Positions 1 through 9,351 of a DNA stretch of 64,000 bases are shown here, in pieces. Source of the DNA: Candidatus Obscuribacterium magneticum. GTDB taxonomy: Bacteria; Elusimicrobiota; Elusimicrobia; F11. The position numbers and the translations under genes are program-made. Within the stretch, counting starts at the first letter, position 1; each line of letters begins with the position of its first letter. Where the stretch lies: contig JAJAPZ010000002.1 of NCBI GenBank assembly GCA_020523905.1, positions 116,098 to 180,097 on the forward strand, in the 5' to 3' direction. Below the pieces are notes generated by a model that worked only from the letters and a program-made list of their open reading frames with translations, made no database searches and had not been told where the DNA came from.

Positions 1-595
1 GCTTAATGATCCCGGCTTTTTCAAAGGCGATCTCTTTGATGGTGTACCCCAGCCATTGAGTGTGGTCCAAATCAATGTTGGTAATGATCGACACGAGAAC
101 CCTTTTCATGATGTTCGTGGCATCCAGGCGGCCTCCGAGGCCGACTTCGACAACGGCGACATCCACCTTTTTCTTTTCAAACCAGAGAAACGCCAGAGCG
201 GTCAAGAATTCAAATTGAGTCAGTTGGCTTGATTTCAAGGGGGGGCGCGCCAGGATATTTCTCAGCTTCCGTGTAAGAAGAGATAATTCGCGGTTCGAAA
301 TGGATTGACCGTTTATCTGGAACCGTTCATGGAGCCGCACCAGATGTGGAGAAGTGTAGAGGCCCACCCGTAAACCGGTTTCCTTTAGCACGGCGGCCAT
401 CATGGCGGCAACCGACCCTTTCCCGTTTGTGCCGGCAATGTGGATGGAAGGGAATTGGTCCTGGGGATTCTTGAGGGTGTTCATGACCCGGCGCATACGG
501 CCCAGGCCGAGGATCATGACGGAAGGACCCAGGGAATTGATAAAGGAGACGGCGGAAGAGATGTTTACTTCCTCTTGGCGGGTTCTTTTTCCCAA
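1..595 (-). CDS. folC: Folylpolyglutamate synthase / dihydrofolate synthase, N-terminal part
   Basis: Adds glutamate to folates (and usually makes dihydrofolate) in the cytoplasm. Only about the first 200 residues are in the window; the gene continues past base 1. The minus-strand frame encodes the ATP-binding loop AGTNGKGS near 410-440, then GLYTSPHLV, and at the edge the family signature IAFEKAGIIK. The start is uncertain: the conserved N-terminus reads back through codons overlapping the end of accD, with no ATG before an internal one at about 518. TTG near 595 is the best candidate and would overlap accD by about 30 bases. It is the last gene seen of the rho-his-trp train. Confidence 0.85.
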   Translation of the reverse strand, partial: MGKRTRQEEVNISSAVSFINSLGPSVMILGLGRMRRVMNTLKNPQDQFPSIHIAGTNGKGSVAAMMAAVLKETGLRVGLYTSPHLVRLHERFQINGQSISNRELSLLTRKLRNILARPPLKSSQLTQFEFLTALAFLWFEKKKVDVAVVEVGLGGRLDATNIMKRVLVSIITNIDLDHTQWLGYTIKEIAFEKAGIIK

Positions 596-1419
596 AATCG
601 CAGCGTTTTGCGGAGCTCTTTTTTTAATTCGCTCCTCGGAATGATTCGGTCCAGCATGCCGTGTTTCAAGAGAAACTCGGAGCGCTGGAAACCCTCGGGA
701 AGGGTTTGACGAATGGTTTGTTCGATGACGCGGGGCCCGGCAAAACCGATAAGAGCCCCGGGCTCGGCGTAATTGACATCGCCCAGCATGGCGAAGCTCG
801 CGGTCACACCTCCCGTTGTCGGATCCGCCAAGACGGAAATATAAGGGATGGGGATTCCCCGAAGTTTCCCCAGGGCGGCTGAGATCTTGGCCATTTGCAT
901 GAGAGAGAGGATGCCTTCCTGCATCCGGGCCCCGCCGGAGGTGGAGACAACGATGAGAGGCCATTCTTTCTCAAGGGCGAGTTCGCAGGCTCGCGTGATT
1001 TTCTCACCCACGACGCTCCCCATGCTGCCCCCCATGAAGTTGAAATCCATGACGCCCAAGACCACATCAAGCCCATCCAATGTGCCGGTTCCAATCCAGA
1101 CCGCCTCGTTGAGCTTGGATTTTTCCTTGCCGGAAGCAAGTTTCTCCTTGTAGATTTTCCCGTCCAAAAACTCAAGGGGATCGGCGGATTCCATGTCGGA
1201 GTCCAGCTCTTTTTCTGATCCTGCGTCGAGAAGCATGGCCACCCGTTCGGAGGCGGCCAAGGGAAAGCAATAGCCGCACTTGGGGCAGACCTTAAATTTT
1301 TCCTGGAGTTCCTTGTTGTAGACGATTTGGTCGCACTTGGTGCATTTTGTCCACAACCCTTCCGGGACGCCCTTCTTCTCGTCTTTGGATTCCTGTCCTT
1401 TAGTTTCTTCCGGTGCCAT
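565..1419 (-). CDS. accD: Acetyl-CoA carboxylase carboxyltransferase subunit beta
   Basis: Beta half of the carboxyltransferase that makes malonyl-CoA for fatty acid synthesis; it works as a complex with AccA, which is not in this window. The 284-residue protein begins with a charged tail, then a four-cysteine zinc ribbon (C26, C29, C45, C48) typical of AccD, then the crotonase-fold carboxyltransferase domain with TSGGARMQEG and the oxyanion-hole glycines. It overlaps trpA by 20 bases upstream and probably folC downstream. The trpA-accD-folC order is widespread in bacteria, which supports all three calls. Confidence 0.95.
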   Translation of the reverse strand: MAPEETKGQESKDEKKGVPEGLWTKCTKCDQIVYNKELQEKFKVCPKCGYCFPLAASERVAMLLDAGSEKELDSDMESADPLEFLDGKIYKEKLASGKEKSKLNEAVWIGTGTLDGLDVVLGVMDFNFMGGSMGSVVGEKITRACELALEKEWPLIVVSTSGGARMQEGILSLMQMAKISAALGKLRGIPIPYISVLADPTTGGVTASFAMLGDVNYAEPGALIGFAGPRVIEQTIRQTLPEGFQRSEFLLKHGMLDRIIPRSELKKELRKTLRFWEKEPAKRK

Positions 1420-2209
1420 AGCGGCACTCCTTTGATAAGGCTGTCACGAATCTCTTGAGTTTTTGAATCCGGTTGGCGGGTTTATTCTTCCGGATCAGGT
1501 CAATCAGGGCGGACCCAACGATGAATCCGTCGACCTGGTTTTTAAGGTGCCTGATCTGTTCAGGCCCGGAGATGCCAAATCCCACACAAACCGGGACGGG
1601 ACTAACGAGTCGGAGCTGATTCAACCATCTTTTTGTCTCGGTTGGCAATTGGCGTCGGGCCCCCGTCACGCCGGTGACGGAAACCGCGTAAAGAAACCCC
1701 CCCGTCTTACGGGCGATCCATTTTTGGCGTTTCATGGGGGTCGTCGGCGCAACCAGATAGATGTTATGAAGGCCTTCTTTTTTTAATAGTGATTGCAACT
1801 CGACGCTTTCTTCGGGTATTGCGTCTGGGACAATAAGACCACTGACGCCGGCTTCCTTAGCCTTTTTGGTGAAAGAAGCAAGTCCGCCTCTGTAGATAGG
1901 ATTCAGGTAACTCATGAAAACAATGGGGATGGGAAAGCGTCTTTTGATGGATTTAACCCAAACCAGGACCTTTTGGAGGGTTGTGCCCCGTTTTAAGGAT
2001 TGGTAGGAGGCAAACTGGATGGTCGGACCATCCGCGACGGGATCCGAAAAGGGAATGCCCAGTTCCAGCAAATCGATTCCCCCTTGGACCAGTGCCTCAA
2101 TATGCCGGGTCTGCTCCGCAAAGGACGGATAGCCGGCCGAAAGATAGGCGATAAGGGCCTTTTTCTTTCCCCTCAACCGTTGAAAAAGGAAGTCAATATC
2201 GTTCTTCAT
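1400..2209 (-). CDS. trpA: Tryptophan synthase alpha chain
   Basis: Cleaves indole-3-glycerol phosphate to indole and glyceraldehyde 3-phosphate and channels indole to TrpB. The 269-residue TIM barrel carries both catalytic acids in the usual context: E49 in LLELGIPFSDP and D60 in VADGPTIQ. The phosphate-binding region VGFGIS is present near the C-terminus. It lies 89 bases after the trpB stop, a gap filled by a palindromic repeat, and overlaps accD by 20 bases. Confidence 0.97.
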   Translation of the reverse strand: MKNDIDFLFQRLRGKKKALIAYLSAGYPSFAEQTRHIEALVQGGIDLLELGIPFSDPVADGPTIQFASYQSLKRGTTLQKVLVWVKSIKRRFPIPIVFMSYLNPIYRGGLASFTKKAKEAGVSGLIVPDAIPEESVELQSLLKKEGLHNIYLVAPTTPMKRQKWIARKTGGFLYAVSVTGVTGARRQLPTETKRWLNQLRLVSPVPVCVGFGISGPEQIRHLKNQVDGFIVGSALIDLIRKNKPANRIQKLKRFVTALSKECRYGTGRN

Positions 2210-2220
2210 GAAGTCCTTTT

Positions 2221-2317
2221 GTCATTGCGAGCGAAGCGAAGCAATCCGTTTGCTAGATAAAAGTCTTCGGTGGACATTTTTCTGAACGACGGATCGCTTC
2301 ACTTCGCTCGCGATGAC
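2221..2317. repeat. Palindromic intergenic repeat, TCATTGCGAGCGAAGC type
   Basis: A 97-base imperfect inverted repeat. The left arm GTCATTGCGAGCGAAGCGAA is mirrored by a right arm ending in CGCTCGCGATGAC, around a spacer of about 40 bases. This arm sequence is a recurrent dispersed element in many bacterial genomes and metagenome bins. Its right arm (2299-2317) forms the last codons and stop codon of trpB. The folded RNA could act as a processing or stability element between trpB and trpA, but that is inference. Confidence 0.8.
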
Positions 2318-3516
2318 AAATTGATCAGGCGTTCGACTTCTGTGACGTCCTTGTCACCCCGGCCGGAGAGTCCGACAACGACGACATCCGAAGTGTTAAA
2401 TTTCCTCGCATATCGGATGAGATAACCGATGGCGTGGGCCGATTCCAGTGCGGGGATAATGCCTTCCGTTTCCGACAGAAGTTTAAATCCATTCAAGGCG
2501 TCTTTATCCGTAACGGCGGCGTATTCTGCCCTCCCGGACCATTTGTAGAAAGAATGTTCGGGCCCGACGGCGGGGTAGTCGAGGCCCGCGGAAATCGAAT
2601 GGGTTCCCTTGATTTGCCCGTTGGCATCTTGCAAAACGAATGTTTTGGCCCCATGTAGGACGCCCGTTTCGCCCCCAACAATGGAGGCGGCATGTTCACC
2701 GCTTGAAATCCCTTTTCCTCCCGCTTCCACCCCGATGAACCGGACCTTTTTGTCGTAGTAAAACGGGGCAAACAGACCCATCGCATTGGATCCTCCCCCC
2801 ACACACGCCACAAGGGCCCTGGGATTGGCCCCGGTCAATGAGCGGATCTGCTTTTTGACCTCTTGCCCGATGACCGTTTGAAACCACCGCACCATTTTTG
2901 GATAGGGGTGAGGGCCGACAACCGAACCGATGCAGTAGTAAGTCGTCCTGACATTCGTCACCCAGTCCCGGAACGCCTCGTTGATGGCGTCCTTCAACGT
3001 TCGGCTTCCTGAGGCAACGGGGATTACCTTTGACCCGAGCAGTTTCATTCGGAATACGTTTAGCGCTTGGCGGCGAATGTCTTCTGTGCCCATGTAAACG
3101 ACGCATTCCATTCCCAGCAAGGCTGCCGCCGAAGCGGTGGCGACGCCGTGTTGCCCGGCCCCCGTTTCAGCGATGATCCGTTTCTTCCCAAGATGCTGGG
3201 CTAACAGGCACTGACCAAGGGTGTTATTGATCTTGTGGGAGCCCGTATGTGCCAGATCTTCACGTTTAAGGAAAATGCGGGGCCCCTTTAACGCTTTTGA
3301 AAGACGACGGGCTTCATAGAGGGGCGTCGGACGCCCCGCGTAAGTTTTAAGGAGGTCATTCAGCTTCTTTATAAATGATTTGGACCGAACGGCGGCCTCG
3401 AATCCCTTTCCAATTTCGTCCAAAGGAGCCAGGAGCGTTTCAGGGACAAAGCGGCCGCCAAAGGGCCCGTAATAGCCTTTTTTGTTCGGGAGCTGACTTT
3501 TTTTCCAGAGAATCAT
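2299..3516 (-). CDS. trpB: Tryptophan synthase beta chain
   Basis: PLP enzyme joining indole and serine to make tryptophan, partner of TrpA. The 405-residue protein has the PLP lysine K95 in HTGSHKIN, the phosphate-binding GGGSNAMG loop and the TrpB1-type signature GRFVPETL near the start, so it is the TrpA-dependent form. Its ATG overlaps the trpF stop as ATGA. The last residues (about SSRAK) and the TGA stop lie inside the palindromic repeat at 2221-2317, so the original C-terminus may have been replaced. Confidence 0.97.
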   Translation of the reverse strand: MILWKKSQLPNKKGYYGPFGGRFVPETLLAPLDEIGKGFEAAVRSKSFIKKLNDLLKTYAGRPTPLYEARRLSKALKGPRIFLKREDLAHTGSHKINNTLGQCLLAQHLGKKRIIAETGAGQHGVATASAAALLGMECVVYMGTEDIRRQALNVFRMKLLGSKVIPVASGSRTLKDAINEAFRDWVTNVRTTYYCIGSVVGPHPYPKMVRWFQTVIGQEVKKQIRSLTGANPRALVACVGGGSNAMGLFAPFYYDKKVRFIGVEAGGKGISSGEHAASIVGGETGVLHGAKTFVLQDANGQIKGTHSISAGLDYPAVGPEHSFYKWSGRAEYAAVTDKDALNGFKLLSETEGIIPALESAHAIGYLIRYARKFNTSDVVVVGLSGRGDKDVTEVERLINLSSRAK

Positions 3517-4160
3517 CGGATTCGTTTTGCGTTATTGATGAAGTCCTGTAATTTCTGAGGATCTTTTCTTTTGGGGGACTTTTCAACGCCGGAAGCGACA
3601 TCGACGGCAAAAGGAGCAACCTTTTTAACGGCCTCTTTCACATTCTCCGGCGTCAGACCGCCCGCCAAAAAGACGGGTTTCCCCATCTCCTTCACCTTCA
3701 CGGCCAGGTCCCAGTTGAATCGAACTCCGGTTCCGCCGGGGGTGTCATCCACTTTGGAATCCAGTAGAAAATAATCGACAACCTCCGCAAAGAAAGGAAT
3801 GTTATTCAAGGTTGATTCATCGGATATATGAAAGGCTTTAATGATAAAAACGCTCCGACCCTGACCTTCCAACGCGACCCGCACGGATTGAATAAACTCG
3901 GGACTTTCATCCCCGTGCAGCTGGATCCCTTTCAAGTTGAGTTTGTCCACCGTTTTCACAATCTCGTCTTTATCGGCGTTGACAAATATCCCTACCGCGG
4001 TGGTGAAGGAAGGCAGCTGAGGGACCCAGGCGACGGCGTTCGAAAGAGAAATGTGCCGTGGACTATCTTTATAAAAATTGAGGCCGATAAAATCAGCGCC
4101 GTAATTAATGGCCCACGTGGCGTCTTCTTTGTTCGTGATGCCGCAGATTTTAACTTTCAT
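3513..4160 (-). CDS. trpF: Phosphoribosylanthranilate isomerase
   Basis: Converts N-(5'-phosphoribosyl)anthranilate to the 1-deoxyribulose form, third step of tryptophan synthesis. The 215-residue TIM barrel starts with the family hallmark VKICGIT (catalytic cysteine C6), has the second catalytic acid in the YFLLDSK segment, and the phosphate-binding [10 protein letters not shown] near the C-terminus. It sits 12 bases after trpC and overlaps trpB by 4 bases. It is a separate gene here, not fused to trpC as in enterobacteria. Confidence 0.96.
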   Translation of the reverse strand: MKVKICGITNKEDATWAINYGADFIGLNFYKDSPRHISLSNAVAWVPQLPSFTTAVGIFVNADKDEIVKTVDKLNLKGIQLHGDESPEFIQSVRVALEGQGRSVFIIKAFHISDESTLNNIPFFAEVVDYFLLDSKVDDTPGGTGVRFNWDLAVKVKEMGKPVFLAGGLTPENVKEAVKKVAPFAVDVASGVEKSPKRKDPQKLQDFINNAKRIR

Positions 4161-4172
4161 GACGTTCTCCCC

Positions 4173-4961
4173 TTACTCCTGGCCTGCCGCGACGAGCTCG
4201 TGAACGGCTTTTTCTTTGTCTTCATTTTTCATCAAAGATTCTCCCACTAATACAGCGGAAACGCGGAAGGGTTTCAGTTTTTTTACATCTTCCGCCGTTT
4301 GGATTCCGCTTTCCGCCACAATCACCCGGTCCCGAGGAACCAGGCGGGACATGTAATATACATTTCCCGGGACCATTTCCAGTGTTCTTAAATTTCTGGC
4401 ATTGATACCGATGAAACGGACGCCGGAATTGATCACCGCCGGCAAAAAGCCGGACGAATAAACTTCCACCAGAGGTTCCAGGCCATAGGTTTGAGCGCAA
4501 CTGGCGAGCTCTAATATCAAGCTCGGGCTGAGCATGTCTGCTATCAACAGCACCGCATCCGCTCCAAAAGCGCGGGCTTCGGCCAGTTGGTAGGTGTCAA
4601 AGATGAAATCCTTCCGGAGGATCGGTAACGTGGATGCGCTTCGAACCTGAGCGATATGCTCAAGACGCCCTCCGAAATGATCTTCCTCTGTTAAAACAGA
4701 AAGAGCGCTCGCCCCCCCGCGTTCATAGGCGTGGGCGATTTCCGTGACATTATAAGGCTCGAGTAACAGACCGGCCGACGGGCTCTTCATTTTCAACTCG
4801 GCGATGACGGTTATCCGCGGGGGCTTGTGGATCGCCGCCGCGAAATTAAGAGTCGGGGGGCTCCTCTTGATCTTTTCTTCCAGTTCTGAAAGAGGGGCTT
4901 TTTCCTTCGCTTCTTTCAGCCGTTCCTTCTTCTTGGTGAGGATTTTTTCCAGGACGTCCAC
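4173..4961 (-). CDS. trpC: Indole-3-glycerol phosphate synthase
   Basis: Closes the indole ring, converting CdRP to indole-3-glycerol phosphate. The protein carries the signature VIAELKMKSPSAG with the catalytic lysines, and downstream LRKDFIFDTYQ, INARNLRT and VAESGI, all typical of TrpC. I chose the GTG at 4961, giving a 262-residue protein that starts VDVLEKIL and begins just after the trpD stop. The upstream ATG at 4988 would add nine residues (SPTCLGDP) and overlap trpD by 23 bases; those residues look like shadow translation of the trpD end. Confidence 0.95.
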   Translation of the reverse strand: MDVLEKILTKKKERLKEAKEKAPLSELEEKIKRSPPTLNFAAAIHKPPRITVIAELKMKSPSAGLLLEPYNVTEIAHAYERGGASALSVLTEEDHFGGRLEHIAQVRSASTLPILRKDFIFDTYQLAEARAFGADAVLLIADMLSPSLILELASCAQTYGLEPLVEVYSSGFLPAVINSGVRFIGINARNLRTLEMVPGNVYYMSRLVPRDRVIVAESGIQTAEDVKKLKPFRVSAVLVGESLMKNEDKEKAVHELVAAGQE

Positions 4962-4965
4962 GGGG

Positions 4966-5994
4966 TCACCCAAGCATGTGGGAGACATCCGCCAGTGTCT
5001 CCAGTTTTTTCAAGGCTTGACCGGAATCAATGGCCTCTTCCGCCCTTTTGACGGCGTCTTTTAGAGTGATCTTGGCGGACCCATAGTTCTTTTCGGCCAC
5101 CCAAAGGGTGGCGGCCGCGTTTGCGACAACAACGTGTCGCAGGGAATCTTTCTCTCCCTTGAACACATTTCGAATCCGTTCTGCATTTTGCGAGGGGTCT
5201 CCCCCCCGTAAGACTTTGTTGGGGACTTTGGGCAGGCCGAAGTCTTTGGCGGTCCATTCGTAGGTAAATATCTTGCCTTTATGCAGCTCCGCCACCTTGG
5301 TTTTTCCTTCAAGAGTGATTTCATCCCATCCGTCGGAATGAACAACCAGGCCCCCTTTGTGACCCATGACTTTCAACACCAGTGCGATGGTTTTAAGAAG
5401 CCGGGGGTCGTAAAGACCGATTAACTGGACCTGCACGCGGGCTGGATTCGTCAGGGGTCCCAGAAGATTGAAAACGGTTCGTATGCCCAGTTCCCGCCGG
5501 GTGGGCATGACGTTTTTCATGGAGGTGTGGTAACTGGGGGCGAAGAGAAAGCCGATCCCGATGGTGTCGATGGCTTTTTCCGTAATGGCTGGCGGCGGAT
5601 CAATGCGGATTCCGAGGGCTTCCAGGACATCGGCGCTGCCGGAGTGAGAAGAGATGCATCGGTTTCCATGTTTGGCCACTTTGACTCCGGCTCCCGCAAC
5701 CACAAAAGCCGCCGCGGTCGAAATATTGATGCCTCCCTTGCCGTCCCCGCCGGTTCCGCAGCAATCAACCAGCAGTTTCGATTCGACGGACAATGGGAAG
5801 GTCGCATCCCGCATGGAGAGGGCGCATCCGGCAATCTCTTCGGCTGTTTCCCCCTTGTTTCTGAGCGCCACAAGAAACCCGGCCATTTGAGACGGTGTCG
5901 CTTGGCCGCCCATGATCTCCTTCATGATGGCATAGGCTTCTTTTTGGGTTAAGTCCTGTTTATCGATGAGCTTTCCGATCGCTTCTTTAATCAC
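4966..5994 (-). CDS. trpD: Anthranilate phosphoribosyltransferase
   Basis: Transfers phosphoribosyl from PRPP to anthranilate. The 342-residue protein contains the PRPP-binding GTGGDG motif, the KHGNR segment and SGSADVLEALG, all diagnostic. The GTG at 5994 gives the usual N-terminus (IKEAIGKLIDKQDLT) and is preceded by GGGAG about eight bases upstream. A longer start (GTG at 6015) would take its codons from the palindromic repeat at 6010-6099 and is less likely. The repeat separates it from trpG. Confidence 0.95.
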   Translation of the reverse strand: MIKEAIGKLIDKQDLTQKEAYAIMKEIMGGQATPSQMAGFLVALRNKGETAEEIAGCALSMRDATFPLSVESKLLVDCCGTGGDGKGGINISTAAAFVVAGAGVKVAKHGNRCISSHSGSADVLEALGIRIDPPPAITEKAIDTIGIGFLFAPSYHTSMKNVMPTRRELGIRTVFNLLGPLTNPARVQVQLIGLYDPRLLKTIALVLKVMGHKGGLVVHSDGWDEITLEGKTKVAELHKGKIFTYEWTAKDFGLPKVPNKVLRGGDPSQNAERIRNVFKGEKDSLRHVVVANAAATLWVAEKNYGSAKITLKDAVKRAEEAIDSGQALKKLETLADVSHMLG

Positions 5995-6009
5995 TTTTCT
6001 GTCTCCCGT

Positions 6010-6099
6010 CGTCACCCCGGCGTAAGCCGGGGTCCAGGTTGCAAACTGATTCTAAACAACAATTTGACTGCCTGGATACCGGCTTTCGCCGATATGACA
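6010..6099. repeat. Palindromic intergenic repeat, GTCATTCC...GGAATCCAGG type, copy 1
   Basis: About 90 bases between trpG and trpD. Each arm is itself a hairpin: ACCCCGGC-GTAA-GCCGGGGT on the left, and TACCGGC-TTTC-GCCGATA with one mismatch on the right. The arms also pair with each other (GTCCAGG with CCTGGAT, GTCAC with ATGAC). A second copy of the same size and design lies at 44346-44435. This is a REP/MITE-like element of a type seen across many bacterial genomes. Confidence 0.85.
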
Positions 6100-6102
6100 G
6101 CA

Positions 6103-6675
6103 TTAAGTTCTCATCCTCAAGAAGTTCATTAATATTTTTTTGCCGTGGTCCGTCAAAATCGATTCCGGATGGAATTGCACCCCTTCCAAGGCCTTGAAGC
6201 GCTTGTGGCGGACGCCCATGACTTCTCCCCGGTCGGTTTTGGCGCTGATGACGAATTCCCTCAAAATGGTGCGGGGCTCGGCGAGAAGGGAATGGTAGCG
6301 GGTGGCTTGAAATCGTTGCGGAAGGCCCTGGAAAAGCCCTTTGTTGTCGTGAATGATTTCCGAGGTTTTTCCGTGCATCATCCGCTTGGCTTGGACAATC
6401 TTACCGCCAAAGGCATAACAGATGGCTTGGTGTCCGAGGCACACCCCAAGAATCGGGATTCGTCCGGCAAAAGCGCGAATCAAGTCGACGGTCATGCCGG
6501 CGTTTTCGGGCCGTCCGGGTCCGGGGGAGATGACGATATGCGAAGGCCTTAAGCCTTCAACTTTTTTAAGCGTCACCTGGTCGTTCCGAAAAACCTTGAG
6601 GCGTTGCCCCAGTTCCCCGAAATACTGGACGAGGTTATAGGTGAAGGAATCGTAGTTGTCGATCATGATCATCAT
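6103..6675 (-). CDS. trpG: Anthranilate synthase glutamine amidotransferase component
   Basis: Class I glutamine amidotransferase feeding ammonia to TrpE for anthranilate synthesis; the same type of subunit (PabA) can serve folate synthesis. The 190-residue protein begins IDNYDSFTYNLVQ, has the nucleophile C79 in GVCLGHQA and the catalytic H169/E171 in FHPES. Its ATG overlaps the trpE stop by four bases, so it is translationally coupled to its partner. No separate pabA is visible, so a dual role is possible. Confidence 0.95.
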   Translation of the reverse strand: MMIMIDNYDSFTYNLVQYFGELGQRLKVFRNDQVTLKKVEGLRPSHIVISPGPGRPENAGMTVDLIRAFAGRIPILGVCLGHQAICYAFGGKIVQAKRMMHGKTSEIIHDNKGLFQGLPQRFQATRYHSLLAEPRTILREFVISAKTDRGEVMGVRHKRFKALEGVQFHPESILTDHGKKILMNFLRMRT

Positions 6676-8195
6676 AACGGGTCCAGGAAAAGCTCGCCGC
6701 GCTCGGCCAGCTCAATCGTCTTTTTCATGCCGGCGGCTTTGTTTTCAGTCTCTAAATATTCGCGATTCGGATTCGAATCCGCCACGATGCCGGCCCCCGT
6801 TTGGATGGAAACGCGGCCCTTGTCCCAGAGAATGGTGCGGATGGTGATGGCCATATCCATGTTCCCGGAATAGGAAAAGTACCCGAGAGCCCCGGCGTAG
6901 GGACCGCGCTGATCCACTTCCAATTCATCGATGATCTCCATGGCGCGGATTTTGGGAGCCCCGGCGACAGTGCCCGCGGGAAAGCTGGCCTTAAGAAGAT
7001 CAAACGCATCCTGATCCCCCCTTAATTTCCCGGTGACTTCGGAAACGATGTGCATGACGTGGGAATAACGCTCAATGGTCATAAATGTGGGGACGTGAAC
7101 CGTTCCTTTCTCGCAAACCCGGCCCAAATCGTTTCGACCGAGATCCACCAACATCACATGTTCGGCCCTTTCTTTGGGATCTTTGAGGAGCTCTTTTTCA
7201 AGGATTTTGTCTTCCTGGGCGTTTGCGCCGCGGTGGCGCGTGCCGGCAATCGGCCGGGTGGCGGCCAGGCCTTTCTCCAAACGGACAAGCGATTCTGGGC
7301 TGGAACCGATGATGGCTCTGTCCTTCATTTTGATCAGATACATGTAAGGGGAAGGGTTCACAACGCGCAAGCAACGATAGATGTCAAGCGGTGAAGCTGA
7401 GGAGTCCTTTGAAATGCGCCGGGAGAGGACGACCTGGATGACATCGCCCTTGTAGATATATTTCTTGCCTTTTTTAACCATATCCATAAAGCGCTTTTGG
7501 GACATGTTGGATTTAAAGTCGCCAAGGGAACGGCGATCAGGGGATCTGTGCGAAGCCTTCTTTGAACTGGCCATGACCCTTCGAAGTAATTTCAAATTAT
7601 TCAGTAGACGACCCCTTGCCGCTTCATACGCTTTTTTGACGTTTGTGCGGCGGCCGATATGGACATGGGTGATCAATTTCAGGAGTTGTTGCGTGTTGTC
7701 AAAAATAAAAAGATCGCCCGTGATGAAGAAGAAGGCTTGCGGCCAGTGCAAGTTATCGGGTTTCGTTCGAGGCAGCCGTTCGATTTCATGAATGGTTTCG
7801 TAGGCGCAATAGCCTACCGCTCCCCCGAAAAACCGTGGCAGGCCCGGGGGCACGACCGGTTTCACCGCTTTCAAATGGTTTCTTAAGGTATCCAAAGTGG
7901 AATTGCGGGATTCGTAAATCATTTCGCCCACCGGCGACCTCAGGGTACACTTGCCGTCTCTCCGTTCGAAAATCGCCTCCGGTTGAAAGGAGACGATGGA
8001 GTAACGGCCGAGTTTTTCTCCCCCCTCCACGCTTTCTAAGAGAAAGCAGTGGGAATTGGATTTCCACTGGGAACTGATAAGGGAGACCGGCGTGATCTGG
8101 TCCGCCACCACATCAACGGCCACGGGAATCAAATTCCCTTTTCGGGAACATGCGCAAAATTCCTTAAAGGTTGGGTAAATATTATTGATTATCAT
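6672..8195 (-). CDS. trpE: Anthranilate synthase component I
   Basis: Makes anthranilate from chorismate with ammonia from TrpG, the committed step of tryptophan synthesis. The 507-residue protein has the tryptophan feedback-site motif LLES (residues 52-55) and the chorismate-binding core with [31 protein letters not shown] and GAPKIRAME. Its ATG overlaps the hisI stop by four bases (8192-8195), directly joining the his and trp genes. No leader peptide or attenuator can precede it at this spacing, so control by feedback or from far upstream is more likely. Confidence 0.96.
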   Translation of the reverse strand: MIINNIYPTFKEFCACSRKGNLIPVAVDVVADQITPVSLISSQWKSNSHCFLLESVEGGEKLGRYSIVSFQPEAIFERRDGKCTLRSPVGEMIYESRNSTLDTLRNHLKAVKPVVPPGLPRFFGGAVGYCAYETIHEIERLPRTKPDNLHWPQAFFFITGDLFIFDNTQQLLKLITHVHIGRRTNVKKAYEAARGRLLNNLKLLRRVMASSKKASHRSPDRRSLGDFKSNMSQKRFMDMVKKGKKYIYKGDVIQVVLSRRISKDSSASPLDIYRCLRVVNPSPYMYLIKMKDRAIIGSSPESLVRLEKGLAATRPIAGTRHRGANAQEDKILEKELLKDPKERAEHVMLVDLGRNDLGRVCEKGTVHVPTFMTIERYSHVMHIVSEVTGKLRGDQDAFDLLKASFPAGTVAGAPKIRAMEIIDELEVDQRGPYAGALGYFSYSGNMDMAITIRTILWDKGRVSIQTGAGIVADSNPNREYLETENKAAGMKKTIELAERGELFLDPL

Positions 8196-8596
8196 TTCTT
8201 TTTATACACCTTATCGGGATCAAAGAGGGGTTCGGAAATAATGTCCCAGCTCCCATCTTCTTTGGCGCGCCGATAGAAGCAGCTTCGGCGACCGGTGTGA
8301 CAGGCGGCCTTCCCCACCTGTTCCACTTTAATGAGGAGGGTGTCCCCATCGCAATCGGTGTAAATTTCGGTTACTTTCTGGACATTTCCCGATGATTCCC
8401 CTTTTAGCCACAGCTTTTGGCGGGAACGACTCCAGTAGGTGGCCAGACCCGATTCCAGGGTTTTCCGAAGGGATTCTAGGTTCATGTAAGCCACCATCAA
8501 GACCGTTCCATCTTTGGCGTCCTGGGTTACGACGGGAATGAGTCCCCGCTCATCAAACTTCAGCTCCGATAGGCTTATCTCGTTTTTCTTGCTCAT
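8192..8596 (-). CDS. hisI: Phosphoribosyl-AMP cyclohydrolase
   Basis: Opens the adenine ring of PR-AMP, third step of histidine synthesis. The 134-residue protein has only the HisI domain: [22 protein letters not shown], the metal-binding DCDGDTLL and the cysteines of [12 protein letters not shown]. The HisE pyrophosphohydrolase domain, fused in enterobacteria, is absent and must be encoded elsewhere. It overlaps hisF and trpE by four bases each. Confidence 0.95.
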   Translation of the reverse strand: MSKKNEISLSELKFDERGLIPVVTQDAKDGTVLMVAYMNLESLRKTLESGLATYWSRSRQKLWLKGESSGNVQKVTEIYTDCDGDTLLIKVEQVGKAACHTGRRSCFYRRAKEDGSWDIISEPLFDPDKVYKKK

Positions 8597-9345
8597 CGAA
8601 TTACGACACCCTTTTGCTTGAGATATTTCTTCAAATCTTTGATTTCCAATTGTTTATAGTGGAACAGGGAAGCGGCCAGCGCTGCGCTTGCGCCCGCCCG
8701 GAAGGCACCATAAAAATGTGATTTCATTCCGGCGCCCCCCGACGCTATAACGGGGATCTTAACGCTGTCGCAGACTTTTCTTGTTAACTCAATGTCGAAG
8801 CCTTCCTGCGTGCCGTCGGCGTCCATGCTGGTGAGGAGAATTTCTCCGGCGCCTCGTTTTTCGGCTTCCCGGGCCCATTGTATCGCATCCAGACCCGTCG
8901 GTGTGCGTCCACCGTGAATAAAAACCTCCCAGCGGTCGCGGCTCTTTCGCTTGGCGTCAATGGCTACAACAACACATTGGCAACCGAAACGGCGGGATGC
9001 TTCGTTAATGAGACGTGCTTTTTGGACGGCGGCCGTGTTGATGGAGACCTTATCGGCACCGCTGGAAAGGAGAATTCGGAAGTCCTCCACCGAACGCACC
9101 CCTCCGCCAACGGTGAGGGGAATGAAAACCTCTTCGGCTGTTCTTTTGACGACCTCCAGGAGAATGGCCCTTTTTTCCGCGCTGGCGGTGATGTCTAAAA
9201 AGACCAGTTCGTCAGCCCCTTCGATGTTATAGCGTTTGGCGACTTGAACGGGATCGCCGGCGTCTCTTAAGTTGAGGAATTTCGTTCCTTTGACGACCCG
9301 TCCCTTGTCAACATCCAGGCAGGGAATAATCCGCTTGGCGAGCAT
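8593..9345 (-). CDS. hisF: Imidazole glycerol phosphate synthase, cyclase subunit
   Basis: With HisH makes imidazole glycerol phosphate and AICAR from PRFAR. The 250-residue half-barrel repeat protein begins [18 protein letters not shown] with catalytic D11; a second aspartate lies in VVVAIDAK, and both phosphate sites (GGGVRS and ASGGAG) are present. It ends in a four-base overlap with hisI and starts six bases after hisA. Its partner hisH lies two genes upstream. Confidence 0.97.
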   Translation of the reverse strand: MLAKRIIPCLDVDKGRVVKGTKFLNLRDAGDPVQVAKRYNIEGADELVFLDITASAEKRAILLEVVKRTAEEVFIPLTVGGGVRSVEDFRILLSSGADKVSINTAAVQKARLINEASRRFGCQCVVVAIDAKRKSRDRWEVFIHGGRTPTGLDAIQWAREAEKRGAGEILLTSMDADGTQEGFDIELTRKVCDSVKIPVIASGGAGMKSHFYGAFRAGASAALAASLFHYKQLEIKDLKKYLKQKGVVIR

Positions 9346-9351
9346 GGTCCT

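Noticed and set aside
2221..2317. Intrinsic terminator between trpB and trpA
   Set aside because: The stem has no T-run and both flanking genes belong to one pathway; a dispersed repeat fits better.
8150..8250. Possible trp attenuator or leader peptide before trpE
   Set aside because: hisI runs up to and overlaps the trpE start, leaving no leader.
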